From an uncultured Alphaproteobacteria bacterium (GTDB lineage: Bacteria; Pseudomonadota; Alphaproteobacteria; UBA6615), in contig CALSNJ010000006.1 of assembly GCA_943787745.1 (NCBI GenBank), forward strand, positions 1 to 64,000: 64,000 nucleotides of DNA, written 5' to 3'. Below, piece after piece: positions 28,176-37,859 of the stretch. The translations under genes were made by a program, and so were the position numbers. Within the stretch, counting starts at the first letter, position 1. Each line of letters opens with the position of its first letter. Below the pieces are notes generated by a model. That model was not told the DNA's origin, did no database searches, and was given only the letters and a program-made list of their open reading frames with translations.

Positions 28176-29360
28176 ATGGCAGATTCGCGCGACCCGATTG
28201 CGCTGGCCCAGGCGTTGATCCAGTGCCCGAGCGTGACACCGGCGGATGCCGGCGCGCTCGGCGTGCTTGCAGACGCCCTCGGACAGATCGGCTTTGCCTG
28301 CCATCGACTGCCGTTTCAAACACCCAACACCCCGGATGTCGAAAACCTCTACGCCCGTCTGGGTAACGGCGGACAGAATTTCTGCTTTGCTGGACACACC
28401 GATGTGGTGCCAGTTGGCGACGCTGATGACTGGTCCCGCGATCCATTCTCGGGCGAAATCGTAGACGGCGCTCTTCACGGGCGCGGCGCGGCCGACATGA
28501 AGAGCGCCATCGCCGCCTTCACAGTCGCCGTGGAACGCCTGATCGAACGGCATGGCGCACCCGAAAGCTGGAATACGCCGGGCTCCATAAGCCTGCTCAT
28601 CACCGGTGATGAAGAAGGCCCTGCGATCAACGGCACACGCCGGGTACTCGAGTGGCTGTCCGAACGTGGTGAGACACTGGATGCCTGCATCGTGGGCGAG
28701 CCGACAAACCCCGACGCGCTGGGCGACATGATTAAGATCGGTCGGCGCGGGAGCACAACCGGCGACGTTGTCGTACGCGGGACCCAGGGGCACACCGCCT
28801 ATCCACATCTCGCCAACAACCCGGTCCATCACCTTGTGCGGATGCTCAGTGCCCTAACGGCTGAGCCGTTGGATTCTGGCACCGAACACTTTCAGCCCTC
28901 GACCCTGCAGGTCACGACGGTGGATGTCGGCAACCCGGCCAACAATGTGGTGCCCGCAAAGGCCCACGCCACCTTCAACATACGCTTTAACGATCTGCAC
29001 AGTTCGGACAGTCTGGACGCCTGGGTGCGCCAGACCTTCAATGCGGCACTGGGCGATACAGATGCCGGCTATGAGTTGAGCTTTCGGGTTACCGGCGAAG
29101 CATTTCTGACACCACCCGGACCTTTGAGCGAGGCGATCAGCACCGCGGTTGCGGGTGTCACCGGGCGGCGGCCCGAACTCAGCACAACCGGCGGCACCTC
29201 CGACGCACGCTTCATCAAGGCATACTGCCCGGTCGCAGAGTTCGGGCTGGTTGGTCAGACAATGCACAAGGTTGATGAGCATGTCGCCACCGACGACATT
29301 GTGAAGCTGACTGAAATTTACCTTTCGGTCCTCGAAACCTATTTTGGCCTAAGCACGTAG
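28176..29360 (+). CDS. dapE: Succinyl-diaminopimelate desuccinylase
   Basis: 394 residues. M20 metal ligands are in place: [10 protein letters not shown] (His), RGAADMKS (Asp), [11 protein letters not shown] (Glu-Glu), GEPTNPD (Glu) and a C-terminal His in [10 protein letters not shown]. The substrate loop [19 protein letters not shown] matches DapE. It releases succinate from N-succinyl-diaminopimelate. It is 10 bases downstream of dapD, so cotranscribed. Confidence 0.95.
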   Translation: MADSRDPIALAQALIQCPSVTPADAGALGVLADALGQIGFACHRLPFQTPNTPDVENLYARLGNGGQNFCFAGHTDVVPVGDADDWSRDPFSGEIVDGALHGRGAADMKSAIAAFTVAVERLIERHGAPESWNTPGSISLLITGDEEGPAINGTRRVLEWLSERGETLDACIVGEPTNPDALGDMIKIGRRGSTTGDVVVRGTQGHTAYPHLANNPVHHLVRMLSALTAEPLDSGTEHFQPSTLQVTTVDVGNPANNVVPAKAHATFNIRFNDLHSSDSLDAWVRQTFNAALGDTDAGYELSFRVTGEAFLTPPGPLSEAISTAVAGVTGRRPELSTTGGTSDARFIKAYCPVAEFGLVGQTMHKVDEHVATDDIVKLTEIYLSVLETYFGLST

Positions 29361-29397
29361 ACGCCAACCCGGCTGCACAGGAGCGCGAAAGCGCATC

Positions 29398-29976
29398 ATG
29401 AACATTCAGGAAGCCATCCACGGAGTCTTTGGCGCGTGGCGATTGCTGCATTTCGACCGAACGGGCCTGCAGCATTTCCAGACAACGCCGACAGCCTTTT
29501 GGAACTCCTTCTGGGCCGCCGCCATCGTGCTCCCCGCCGATGGCATTGCAACACTGCTGCTCTCCACACCGCCCACCGGCGACACGACCCTGCCCGACAC
29601 AATCCACACGGTGCTGGTCTATCTGGAAATCTACGCCATCCAGTGGTTGCTGTTTCCTCTTGTCATGGTGGCCTTCGTCGAGACCATCCAACGAAGTGAA
29701 CGCTTTGAGTTGTTCATCGTCGCATGGAACTGGTCGAACATCGTACGCGCGGCGATCCTCCTTCCCGGAATTGCGATTTTCGCGTCACAGGGTCCGGAAT
29801 CGGCGGGCTGGGGAGCGGCGGTCTACATGGCCGCGATCGTGATCACATTCATCTATGCCGGGTTCGTCGCCCGCGCCGCGCTCGACGTTTCACCAATGAC
29901 AGCCACGATGGTGGTGTTGACTGAAGTCGGACTGGCCATCCTGCTGTGGATTTCCGCCCAGACCCTGATCGGCTAA
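29398..29976 (+). CDS. Conserved small integral membrane protein, function unknown
   Basis: 192 residues with about five hydrophobic segments: WNSFWAAAIVLPADGIATLLL, TVLVYLEIYAIQWLLFPLVMVAFV, IVRAAILLPGIAIFA, AAVYMAAIVITFIYAGFVARAAL and VVLTEVGLAILLWI. The N-terminus GVFGAWRLLHFDRTGLQHFQ is cytoplasmic. No enzymatic motif is evident. It follows dapE by 37 bases and may be in that operon. Its stop overlaps the stop of the convergent MFS gene by 3 bases. Confidence 0.75.
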   Translation: MNIQEAIHGVFGAWRLLHFDRTGLQHFQTTPTAFWNSFWAAAIVLPADGIATLLLSTPPTGDTTLPDTIHTVLVYLEIYAIQWLLFPLVMVAFVETIQRSERFELFIVAWNWSNIVRAAILLPGIAIFASQGPESAGWGAAVYMAAIVITFIYAGFVARAALDVSPMTATMVVLTEVGLAILLWISAQTLIG

Positions 29977-31193
29977 CGGGCAGGCGGTGTATCCCGCCAT
30001 TTTGGGCGGAGGGCGAGCAATCCGAACACCAGCAGCAACAGACCGGATCCCGACACGCAGATCGCCAACGGCCATGCCGTTCCTTGCGGTGTAAGACTGA
30101 CAAAAAGCGCACCAAGTGCGCCGCCGCCCATCTCGAATGTGGACAACATGGCCGCACTCATGCCCCGTCCCTGATCAGGAATACGTTCGAATGCCAGAAC
30201 CGGCGCCGTCGCAAACAACGGACCAAGAGCGAACGCAAATACACTCATGGCCGCTGTCAGCGTTGCGGGAGTCTCCCCTACCGCCACGGCGATGATCACC
30301 AGAAGACCCGACAGTGATCCACTCCAAACCCCGACAGCAAAAAGCCGCCGCACACCAATGCGCGCAACAACGCGGCTCGCAACCAGACTGCCGATGAAGA
30401 ACGCCAGCACAATGACGGCCTGATACAGGCCGAAATAACGGGTCGCGACCCCGTGTATATCAATCAGAATGAACGGCGCCTCGGTGAGATAAGCAAAGAT
30501 CGCCCCAATCGCGAGACCGAGCGTCAGTGAAACCGAGACAAACGCCCCGCGCGACAACAGCTGTCCATACCCGACAACAATCTCACGCAATCGCAGCGCT
30601 GTTCGTTCGGCAGTCGGGAGTGTTTCAGGCAGACGCACCAGACCGAGCGCGAACACCAGCACCACGATGCCCGCAAGAAGATAGAAATTCGCCCGCCAGC
30701 CAAACCATTCGAAGACGAAACCGCCAATGATCGGCCCTGCGGCCGGTACGAGAGAAATGACCATGCCGTAGATCGCGAACACCTTGGCAGATTTCTCGCC
30801 TTCATAGAGATCGCCGATCACCGCGAGAACCAGCACGGCCTCCACGCTGGCTGCTGCGCCCATCAGCACTCGGGCCACGATCAGTTGCCCGATCGTCTGG
30901 GACAGCGCAGCGGCAACCACAGTCAGGGCGAAAGCCCCCATGCCCAGGACGAATATTCCGCGACGGCCAAACCGGTCTGCCAGCGGCCCCCAGATCAACT
31001 GGGCCAGCGCATAGGCACCGAGATTCAAGGCCATAGTGAGCTGGACGGTTGCAGCATCGGTCCCGAAATAAGCGGGCAGATGCGGCAGGGTCGGGGCATA
31101 AAGATCCGTTGAAAGGATCGAGGCACCACTTGCGAAAATCATGATCGTCAGCACCAGAACCGGCGATCTTACCCCCGCACGCGCGGTTGGCAT
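29973..31193 (-). CDS. MFS transporter, Bcr/CflA-type drug efflux
   Basis: 406 residues, about 12 membrane spans. The loop 2-3 motif GPLADRFGRRGIFVLG and the SVEAVLVLAVIGDLYEG segment of Bcr/CflA pumps are seen, with VPAAGPIIGGFVFEWFGWRANF (motif C) near residue 155. It probably exports small drugs or metabolites by proton antiport. It starts 1 base after the truA stop, so it is the distal gene of the def-fmt-truA operon. Confidence 0.87.
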   Translation of the reverse strand: MPTARAGVRSPVLVLTIMIFASGASILSTDLYAPTLPHLPAYFGTDAATVQLTMALNLGAYALAQLIWGPLADRFGRRGIFVLGMGAFALTVVAAALSQTIGQLIVARVLMGAAASVEAVLVLAVIGDLYEGEKSAKVFAIYGMVISLVPAAGPIIGGFVFEWFGWRANFYLLAGIVVLVFALGLVRLPETLPTAERTALRLREIVVGYGQLLSRGAFVSVSLTLGLAIGAIFAYLTEAPFILIDIHGVATRYFGLYQAVIVLAFFIGSLVASRVVARIGVRRLFAVGVWSGSLSGLLVIIAVAVGETPATLTAAMSVFAFALGPLFATAPVLAFERIPDQGRGMSAAMLSTFEMGGGALGALFVSLTPQGTAWPLAICVSGSGLLLLVFGLLALRPKWRDTPPAR

Positions 31194-31194
31194 G

Positions 31195-31932
31195 TCAGTA
31201 ATCCACCTTCATGAGATAAAGGCCTTCTGCCGGTGCTGTCGGCCCCGCAGCAGCGCGCGCACGCGCGGCCAAGGCATCCGCGACGTCCTGACGGCTCCAC
31301 TTGCCCTTGCCGACAAGTGTCAGCGTCCCAACGATATTGCGTACCTGATGATGCAGAAAAGAACGGGCAGACGCCTCAACGAGAATTTCACCACCCTCGT
31401 GACGCACCGTCAGACGATCCAGAGTCTTCACCGGTGACCGCGCCTGACAGATGGTCGCACGGAAGGAGGTAAAGTCATGCTCGCCGATCAGCGCCTGCGC
31501 AGCATCATGCATGGCGTCCACATCCAGTGGCACCGGCTCCCACCAGACCTGCCCCCGGGTTATCGCGGGACGCGGACGACGGTTCAGAATTCTGTAGCGA
31601 TAGTGCCGCCCAATCGCCGAAAACCGCGCGTGAAAGTCTTCGGTGACGGCTTCCGCGGACAACACGACAATCGGTTCCTTGCGCAGAAAATGATTGAGCG
31701 CATCGAGCACAGTCTCGGCATCGGTGTCGCGTGCAATATCGAGATGCGCGACCTGCCCCAGCGCGTGGACACCGGCATCCGTGCGCCCGGCCCCCTGCAC
31801 CAGAATCTCCTCGCCGGTGAACCCGTGCGCTGCGGCTTCCAGTGCGGCCTGGATCGACGGCCCATTGTTTTGCCGCTGCCAGCCCACATAGCCGCCGCCG
31901 TTATACTCAATGAGAATTCGGAACCGGTTCAT
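31195..31932 (-). CDS. truA: tRNA pseudouridine(38-40) synthase
   Basis: 245 residues. The catalytic Asp lies in [19 protein letters not shown] near residue 52. Other family pieces are [14 protein letters not shown] at the N-terminus and [16 protein letters not shown] in the C-terminal part. It modifies uridines 38-40 in tRNA anticodon arms. ATG overlaps the fmt stop by 4 bases. Confidence 0.95.
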   Translation of the reverse strand: MNRFRILIEYNGGGYVGWQRQNNGPSIQAALEAAAHGFTGEEILVQGAGRTDAGVHALGQVAHLDIARDTDAETVLDALNHFLRKEPIVVLSAEAVTEDFHARFSAIGRHYRYRILNRRPRPAITRGQVWWEPVPLDVDAMHDAAQALIGEHDFTSFRATICQARSPVKTLDRLTVRHEGGEILVEASARSFLHHQVRNIVGTLTLVGKGKWSRQDVADALAARARAAAGPTAPAEGLYLMKVDY

Positions 31933-32843
31933 GCGAAACGCGTGCCCCGGACAACAGGTCGGCCACGCAAATACTCTTGGGCATCCATGGCGCCGCGTCC
32001 CGCGCGTTGCACCCGCAAAAGCCGAATCGCGCCGTCACCACAGGCCACGCGCAACGCATCATCGAGAACTTCGCCGGGCTGTCCTTCGCCATCGGCGACC
32101 TCTGCCATCAGCACCTTGATCCGGTCGCCGTCCTGCTCGAACCACGCGCCGGGCCACGGTGCAAAACCACGGACATGGCGTGCGATTTCTGCCGCGCTTT
32201 TCGACCAGTTAATCCTCTCCTCTCCGCGCTCAAGCTTTCCGGCATAGGTCATACCGTCATCGCTTTGCGGGATTGGGGTGATGGTCCCTGCTTCGAGCCC
32301 GGCGAGTGCTTCGACAATGAGTCGCCCACCAAGTTCACACAAAGCATCGTGCAACTCCCCGGCATTCATGGCTGGACCAATATCGATGGACCCACGGAGA
32401 AGCTCAGGGCCGGTATCCAACCCCTCATCCATCAGCATAATCGTTACACCGCTTTCGGTGTCCCCGGCCAACAGAGCTCGTTGAATCGGGGCCGCACCGC
32501 GCCAGCGCGGCAGCAGAGAAGCATGAATGTTGATACAGCCCCGCTGTGGAGCATTCAGAATGGGCAGCGGCAGGATCAACCCATAGGCCACAACCACAGC
32601 CGCATCGAGATCCAGAGCCGCGAACGCGGCTTGTGCCTCAGCATCCTTCAGAGACGCCGGGGTTCGAACCTCAATGCCTTCGGATTCCGCGCGCAGATGC
32701 ACCGGCGACTTGCGCTCTTTCTGGCCGCGGCCCGCCGGACGGGGCGGCTGGGTATAGACACACGCGATCTCATGCCCGGCTGCCAGCAAAGCATCGAAGG
32801 CCGGTACCGAGAAGTCCGGCGTTCCCATGAACGCGATACGCAT
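31929..32843 (-). CDS. fmt: Methionyl-tRNA formyltransferase
   Basis: 304 residues. It formylates initiator Met-tRNA. Motifs: [15 protein letters not shown] at the N-terminus, the flexible loop [12 protein letters not shown], the active-site [20 protein letters not shown] (Asn, His) and [15 protein letters not shown]. The C-terminal OB-like domain binds tRNA. It lies 35 bases after def, its metabolic counterpart. Confidence 0.96.
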   Translation of the reverse strand: MRIAFMGTPDFSVPAFDALLAAGHEIACVYTQPPRPAGRGQKERKSPVHLRAESEGIEVRTPASLKDAEAQAAFAALDLDAAVVVAYGLILPLPILNAPQRGCINIHASLLPRWRGAAPIQRALLAGDTESGVTIMLMDEGLDTGPELLRGSIDIGPAMNAGELHDALCELGGRLIVEALAGLEAGTITPIPQSDDGMTYAGKLERGEERINWSKSAAEIARHVRGFAPWPGAWFEQDGDRIKVLMAEVADGEGQPGEVLDDALRVACGDGAIRLLRVQRAGRGAMDAQEYLRGRPVVRGTRFA

Positions 32844-32878
32844 ATCGTCTTCTCACAAAGCAACAGGCAAAGCGTCGC

Positions 32879-33391
32879 TTACTTCTGCAGACGCTTCAGC
32901 TTCTTCATTTTACGCAGGATCATGTTCCGTTTGAGCGGCGTCAGATAATCGATGAACAGCACACCATCGAGATGATCGATCTCATGCTGGATGCAGGCCG
33001 ACAATAACCCGTTGGCCTCAACCTCCTGCGAGGCACCCTCAGGATCGAGATAGGTAACCTTGATCTCGCGGAACCGGGAGACGTCACCATAATGGTCGGG
33101 AATACTCAGGCAGCCTTCTTCAGCCACAACCTTTTCATCCGAACGCCAGACAATCTCCGGGTTGACCATCTTAAAAACCTGTGCGGATTCACCTTCACGC
33201 GCCACGTCACAGACGATCAGACGGCGTTTGTCGGCAACCTGTGGCGCGGACAGGCCAATCCCGGGTGCGGCATACATTGTCTCGACCATGTCATCGAGGC
33301 GCGCGCGCACATCGTCATCAATCGTCTCAACGGGTTGGCATGTTTGTTTCAGCACCGGGTCCGGTGCCAGAACGATCGGCAGCTTCGCCAT
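32879..33391 (-). CDS. def: Peptide deformylase
   Basis: 170 residues. The three metal/catalytic motifs are GIGLSAPQ (about 44), EGCLSIP with the Cys ligand (about 92) and HEIDHLDG with the two His and catalytic Glu (about 137). It removes formyl from nascent proteins. It is the first gene of the def-fmt-truA-MFS operon and is divergent from rmuC with 123 bases between. Confidence 0.96.
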   Translation of the reverse strand: MAKLPIVLAPDPVLKQTCQPVETIDDDVRARLDDMVETMYAAPGIGLSAPQVADKRRLIVCDVAREGESAQVFKMVNPEIVWRSDEKVVAEEGCLSIPDHYGDVSRFREIKVTYLDPEGASQEVEANGLLSACIQHEIDHLDGVLFIDYLTPLKRNMILRKMKKLKRLQK

Positions 33392-33514
33392 ATCGCTTTA
33401 CCTTCAAATCATTGTTATTCAGCGGAATTCAGGGTGTTTCGCGCCGATAGGTATGGCTTCGGGCCAACTTCGTCAAGCCAACACCGAATCTGCCTCAAAT
33501 GCTAGAATGCCGAT

Positions 33515-34636
33515 ATGGATACAATCCTTCTCATCGCTATTCTGATTGGGGTGCTCGGTGCGGGCGCGCTGCTTGCTGCCCTATACCTTGCCACGCGACG
33601 CAACAACGGTGGCGCCGAAGCTGCCGAAATGGCGATTCGCCTCTCCCAGATGACCGAAGCGCAGGCCGCGCAGCAGGCTCAGCTTGCCCAGACCCTTCAG
33701 GCACAGGAACGCGCTCTGGCCAAGGCTGTCGATGACCGAATGCAGCTTCTGAGTGGCAAGATCGACGCGACATTGGAAAAAACCTCGACCCACCAGAAGA
33801 CCACGCTGGATGCACTGCAGGAACGCCTGGTGCGGATCGATGCGGCCCAGAAAAGTCTGACCGACCTGTCGTCACAGGTGGTCGGCTTGCAGGAAATTCT
33901 CTCCAACAAGCAGGCACGTGGCGCTTTTGGTGAAGTTCAGTTGCAGGACCTTGTTGAATCCGCGATGCCGCCGGGCAGTTACACCTTTCAAGCGACCCTC
34001 AAGGACGGGAAGCGCGCGGACTGCCTGCTTGATCTGCCCAACCCGCCCGGACCGATTGTCGTGGACGCGAAGTTCCCTCTGGAAGCCTGGCGTGCCTTGC
34101 AAGCCGCCAAATCCGACACCGAAAAGAAGGAAGCCGAGCGGGCCTTCCGGCGCGATGTGGCGTTGCACGTCAAAGCGATCGCGGAAAAATACATCGTCCC
34201 GGGTGAAACCGCCGACGCGGCACTCATGTTCCTTCCATCTGAAGCCGTCTATGCCGAACTGCATGCCCATTTCGGGGACACGGTCGATGCGGCCCATCGC
34301 GCCAAGGTCTTCATTGTTTCGCCCACGACCCTATGGGCGCTGCTCAACACCATGCGCGCCGTCATGAAAGACGTGCGCATGAAGGAAGCTGCCGGGATCA
34401 TCCAGACCGAAGTCCTGACCATGCTGAAGGATGTGGACCGTCTTGATGCGCGGGTGGACCATCTGGAGAAGCACTTCCAGCTGGCCGAAAAAGACATCAA
34501 GGATATTCGGACTTCAGCCAACAAGGTGAAGAGCCGCGGCGACAAGATTCACGACATCCAGCTTGATGACGGCACCGAGACATCCCCAATCGAAGATACA
34601 CTCGGCGAAGCCCCGCTGCTCCGCAGCGTGGAGTAA
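33515..34636 (+). CDS. rmuC: DNA recombination protein RmuC
   Basis: 373 residues. An N-terminal membrane anchor (ILLIAILIGVLGAGALLAAL) is followed by a long coiled coil (~40-130) and the RmuC nuclease-like domain. That domain holds GAFGEVQLQDLVE, ADCLLDLPNPPGPIVVDAKFPLEAW and MFLPSEAVYAELHAHF. The DAKFPLE and preceding acidic residues match the PD-(D/E)xK-like core. It limits inversion or recombination events. It converges on recR with 3 bases between stops. Confidence 0.93.
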   Translation: MDTILLIAILIGVLGAGALLAALYLATRRNNGGAEAAEMAIRLSQMTEAQAAQQAQLAQTLQAQERALAKAVDDRMQLLSGKIDATLEKTSTHQKTTLDALQERLVRIDAAQKSLTDLSSQVVGLQEILSNKQARGAFGEVQLQDLVESAMPPGSYTFQATLKDGKRADCLLDLPNPPGPIVVDAKFPLEAWRALQAAKSDTEKKEAERAFRRDVALHVKAIAEKYIVPGETADAALMFLPSEAVYAELHAHFGDTVDAAHRAKVFIVSPTTLWALLNTMRAVMKDVRMKEAAGIIQTEVLTMLKDVDRLDARVDHLEKHFQLAEKDIKDIRTSANKVKSRGDKIHDIQLDDGTETSPIEDTLGEAPLLRSVE

Positions 34637-34639
34637 ACC

Positions 34640-35233
34640 TCAGACTTCCCGTCGACTCTTGAGCGCGGCCGTCAGAGTTCCATCATCGAGATAGTCGAGC
34701 TCCCCGCCCACCGGCACGCCATGTGCCAGGCGAGAGATCATCACGCCGGCATCCGCCAGTCGCTCGGTGATGTAGTGAGCCGTCGTTTGCCCGGCCACTG
34801 TCGCGTTGGTCGCCAGAATAATTTCAGTCACCTGTGCAGATTTCGCACGATCCACCAGACGACCGATACGCAGGTCTTCCGGCCCAACACCGTCGAGCGC
34901 GGACAGGGTTCCGCCAAGGACGTGATAGTTGCCGCCATAAGAGGCCGTGCGTTCCAGCGCCCAGAGATCGGCGACATCCTCGATCACACAAATCACGCTC
35001 CGGTCGCGTTCGGGATCGTCGCAAATCCGGCACGGGTCGACCGTGTCGACATTTCCGCAATTTGTGCAGGTCCGGATCGCATTGGCCGCACTTGCGATAG
35101 CTTCGGCGAGCGGCTGCATGAGCTGGCCGGGCCGTTTGATCAGATGCAACACCGCACGCCGGGCCGAACGTGGCCCCAGCCCCGGGAGCTTGGCAAGAAG
35201 ATCAGCAAGCCGTTCGATTTCAGGTGTGGACAT
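34640..35233 (-). CDS. recR: Recombination protein RecR
   Basis: 197 residues. The helix-hairpin-helix [19 protein letters not shown] is near the N-terminus. A Cys4 zinc finger [16 protein letters not shown] is intact at about 56-71, and the Toprim domain starts [16 protein letters not shown], with [13 protein letters not shown] near the end. It works with RecO/RecF in gap repair. ATG at 35233 matches known starts; the frame is open to 35299. It follows ybaB by 19 bases. Confidence 0.95.
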   Translation of the reverse strand: MSTPEIERLADLLAKLPGLGPRSARRAVLHLIKRPGQLMQPLAEAIASAANAIRTCTNCGNVDTVDPCRICDDPERDRSVICVIEDVADLWALERTASYGGNYHVLGGTLSALDGVGPEDLRIGRLVDRAKSAQVTEIILATNATVAGQTTAHYITERLADAGVMISRLAHGVPVGGELDYLDDGTLTAALKSRREV

Positions 35234-35252
35234 GCGCGCGTGGTCGCCGCAA

Positions 35253-35582
35253 TCAGCCGCCGAACGGCATATTGAATCCCGGCGGCAGATTGAGGCCACC
35301 GGTGAGTTCTTTCATCTCATCAGCCGTTCGTTGCTCGGCCTTGCTTTTGGCATCGGCGTGGGCGGCAACAATCAGATCTTCGAGAATTTCGCCTTCCTCA
35401 CCATTCAGCAACGCGGGATCAATCCGGATCCCCTTCATCTCGCTCTTGCCGCTCAGGGTAATGGTGACCATGCCCCCGCCTGAGACTCCCTCGACGGTGA
35501 GTTCGGCAAGGCGGTCCTGCATCTCGGCCATCTTGGCCTGCATTTCCTGAGCTTGCTTCATCAGGTTGCCAAGATTCTTCAT
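35253..35582 (-). CDS. ybaB: YbaB/EbfC nucleoid-associated protein
   Basis: 109 residues. The N-terminal helix [20 protein letters not shown] and the [28 protein letters not shown] strand region are typical. It binds DNA as a dimer. ATG overlaps the dnaX stop by 4 bases, the classical dnaX-ybaB-recR order. The last residues are Gly/Pro rich. Confidence 0.95.
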   Translation of the reverse strand: MKNLGNLMKQAQEMQAKMAEMQDRLAELTVEGVSGGGMVTITLSGKSEMKGIRIDPALLNGEEGEILEDLIVAAHADAKSKAEQRTADEMKELTGGLNLPPGFNMPFGG

Positions 35583-37558
35583 TCGTCGTCCTCAATTTCT
35601 ATCGGCAATTCATCTTCCCCAGGCTCTTCGCTCAGAGCTTCCCGGCTCATGACACGTTCGATCTTTGCGCCCGGAAATGCTTCCAGCGCCGCGCGCACGA
35701 CCGGATTCTCAGCGGCCTGTTCATAAGCTGCTGTCTCTGCCGCTGCATCCTGTTCGGCCAGGGTTGGACCGCCCTGTTCGCGTGACACGCTGACCTGCCA
35801 GTGATTGCCGAGCCATTCCCGAAGCTGCTTGAGCACCAGTCCCGGCAGATCCGACGGCGCATGTTCGGTCGGCATGAATTCCAGACGTCCGGGCTCGTAG
35901 GAAACCAGCCGCACATTCGCGTAGAGATGGTTGCGCAGGGTCATCTCTCGGCGCGTGGCAAACAGGCTGACCAGCGCACGATAGTTTTCCGGATCCGCAA
36001 GCGCCTGCGGGGCCACCGCCTGTTCGGGTGCGGTCTGTTGGGTCTCAATTTGCGGTGCCGCTACCGCATGGGCACCATTGCCCGCGACAGCCTGCGCAGC
36101 ACCGCCAGTCGGAGGTGGGCCATCGGGAGTCGGAGCCGAATTCTGAGCGGCAGGTGCGGCGGGAGCCTCTTCCTGTAGCTTTTTCATCAGGTCACCGGGC
36201 GGCGGCATATCCGCGGCATGGGCCAAACGAATCAACACCATTTCAGCAGCCGGCATCACAGAGGGTGCACGCTGCACCTCTCCCACTCCCTTGAGCAGCA
36301 TCTGCCAGGCACGGGAAAGCACGGCAACACCCAGCTTGTCGGCCATTTCGCGGCCACGCACCCGTTCAAGTTCGGACACCGAAGGGTCATCGGCCGCGTT
36401 GGGCACAAGCTTGACCCGGGTGATCCAATGGCTGAGCTCAAGCAGATCCTGCAGGACCGACAACGGATCGGCACCGGAATCGTAAAGCGTGCCGAGTCCT
36501 TCCAGCGCATCAGCTGTACGACCGGCCATCAGCGCTTCAAAAATGTCAAATACAGCCGCGCTGTTTGCCGTTCCCAGCATCGCGCGCACATCATCCTCTT
36601 GCGCCACGGCGCCGTTGGAACAATGGGCTGAAATCGTCTGATCGAGCAGCGACAGGCCATCGCGGACCGATCCGTCGGCCGCGCGCGCAATCAGGCGCAA
36701 GGCACCGTCTTCGAGCTGCGCACCTTCCGCTTCGGCAATCCTGGAAAAATGCGTGATCAGATCATCGGCTTTGATCCGGCGCAGGTCGAAACGCTGACAT
36801 CGTGACAACACCGTTACCGGAACTTTGCGAATTTCGGTGGTCGCAAAAATGAACTTCACATGTTCAGGCGGTTCTTCAAGCGTCTTGAGCAGGGCATTGA
36901 AAGCCTGCGTGGACAGCATGTGGACTTCATCGATGATGTAGACCTTGTAGCGGCCAAACACCGGCCGGTAGCGCACCCCGTCCAGAATTTCACGAATATC
37001 ACCCACACCAGTCCGGCTGGCGGCATCGACCTCGATCACATCGGGATGACGATCCTCGGTTATGGCGATGCTTTGCGGATCATTGGGATCAGGATTGATG
37101 GATGGCCCGCCCTCCGCGTTCAGGCATTTTGCAATGATCCGGGCGGTGGTCGTTTTGCCAACACCGCGCACCCCGGTGAGCATGAACGCATGGGCCACCC
37201 GGTCGAGCGCAAACGCGTTGGTCAGGGTCTGGACCAGAGCCTCCTGACCAATGACTTCGTCAAAATTCTGAGGCCGGTATTTGCGCGCGAGAACCTGATA
37301 AGCCTCTTCACCATCACTGCTGCTCAAGCTGCTTGCGGGTGTGGCAACAGCGCCGGATGGCGAAGTTGTCTGTTCCGGGACAGTTTCGGCAACCGCCTCA
37401 GATTCCGGCGCAGGCTCGGACGCAGCAGCAGGCGGATCAGCCGGCGCATCGAGAAAGCTTCCCTGATTGGGGTCGTCTATCGTCGGGCTGCCGTCGAGAG
37501 ACTCGTCCGCATCTGCCTCAAGCAGCGCGTCCGTTGGGTCTTCGTTGTCGACGGTCAT
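35579..37558 (-). CDS. dnaX: DNA polymerase III subunit gamma/tau
   Basis: 659 residues. The clamp-loader ATPase has Walker A GVRGVGKTTTAR near residue 130, DEVHMLS as Walker B and the SRCQRFDLRRI sensor segment. The C-terminal tau part (~370-659) contains an Ala/Pro-rich linker and a DnaE-binding end. Two oddities: an acidic, low-complexity N-terminal extension of about 85 residues, and absence of all four zinc-ligand Cys seen in E. coli DnaX between KCLNAEGGP and DRHPDVIEVDAASRT. I see no slippery A6 run that would produce a short gamma form. ffs lies about 75 bases upstream. Confidence 0.95.
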   Translation of the reverse strand: MTVDNEDPTDALLEADADESLDGSPTIDDPNQGSFLDAPADPPAAASEPAPESEAVAETVPEQTTSPSGAVATPASSLSSSDGEEAYQVLARKYRPQNFDEVIGQEALVQTLTNAFALDRVAHAFMLTGVRGVGKTTTARIIAKCLNAEGGPSINPDPNDPQSIAITEDRHPDVIEVDAASRTGVGDIREILDGVRYRPVFGRYKVYIIDEVHMLSTQAFNALLKTLEEPPEHVKFIFATTEIRKVPVTVLSRCQRFDLRRIKADDLITHFSRIAEAEGAQLEDGALRLIARAADGSVRDGLSLLDQTISAHCSNGAVAQEDDVRAMLGTANSAAVFDIFEALMAGRTADALEGLGTLYDSGADPLSVLQDLLELSHWITRVKLVPNAADDPSVSELERVRGREMADKLGVAVLSRAWQMLLKGVGEVQRAPSVMPAAEMVLIRLAHAADMPPPGDLMKKLQEEAPAAPAAQNSAPTPDGPPPTGGAAQAVAGNGAHAVAAPQIETQQTAPEQAVAPQALADPENYRALVSLFATRREMTLRNHLYANVRLVSYEPGRLEFMPTEHAPSDLPGLVLKQLREWLGNHWQVSVSREQGGPTLAEQDAAAETAAYEQAAENPVVRAALEAFPGAKIERVMSREALSEEPGEDELPIEIEDDE

Positions 37559-37631
37559 GAAAGGTGCACGCTTCCCGAGTTGGTGACAGGAACATGAATA
37601 TCAGATTCGGTGTTCGCATCGGTATTTGAAG

Positions 37632-37728
37632 TGGGAGACCGGTTGATACGACCCAGGCGGAACTCGTTACGGCTGCTTCCTTCCGGACCTGACCGAGTTG
37701 GCGAGATGCCCGTCCGCCCGGCCTCCCG
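37632..37728 (-). ncRNA. ffs: Small SRP RNA (4.5S)
   Basis: On the minus strand the highly conserved loop GGTCAGGTCCGGAAGGAAGC is followed by AGCCGTAACGA. Outer ends GGGAGGCCGGGCG and CAACCGGTCTCCC pair as a long hairpin of about 97 nt. This is the short bacterial SRP RNA that pairs with Ffh. Exact ends are estimated from the hairpin. The rest of the 300-base gap between dnaX and nudC holds only promoter sequence. Confidence 0.95.
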
Positions 37729-37733
37729 CGTGG

Positions 37734-37739
37734 ACTATA
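37734..37739 (-). promoter_or_regulatory. -10 box for ffs
   Basis: TATAGT on the minus strand ends 6-7 bases before the inferred 5' end of the SRP RNA. A weak AT-rich -35 region (TTTATT/TTATTG) lies 15-16 bases further upstream. Spacing to the RNA start agrees with a housekeeping promoter. Confidence 0.55.
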
Positions 37740-37859
37740 TCAGATCAGCGTCACCAATAAACTCCCACGCGCATCATTCTGCTGTGACTTTCCACAGGGC
37801 GTGGCGTGTGACACGGTATGGGCCATTCCTGAACACTTTCCAAAAAACAAAAAAGAACC

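Noticed and set aside
31977-32948. 323-codon open frame opposite fmt
   Set aside because: Fully covered by fmt, which has all active-site motifs.
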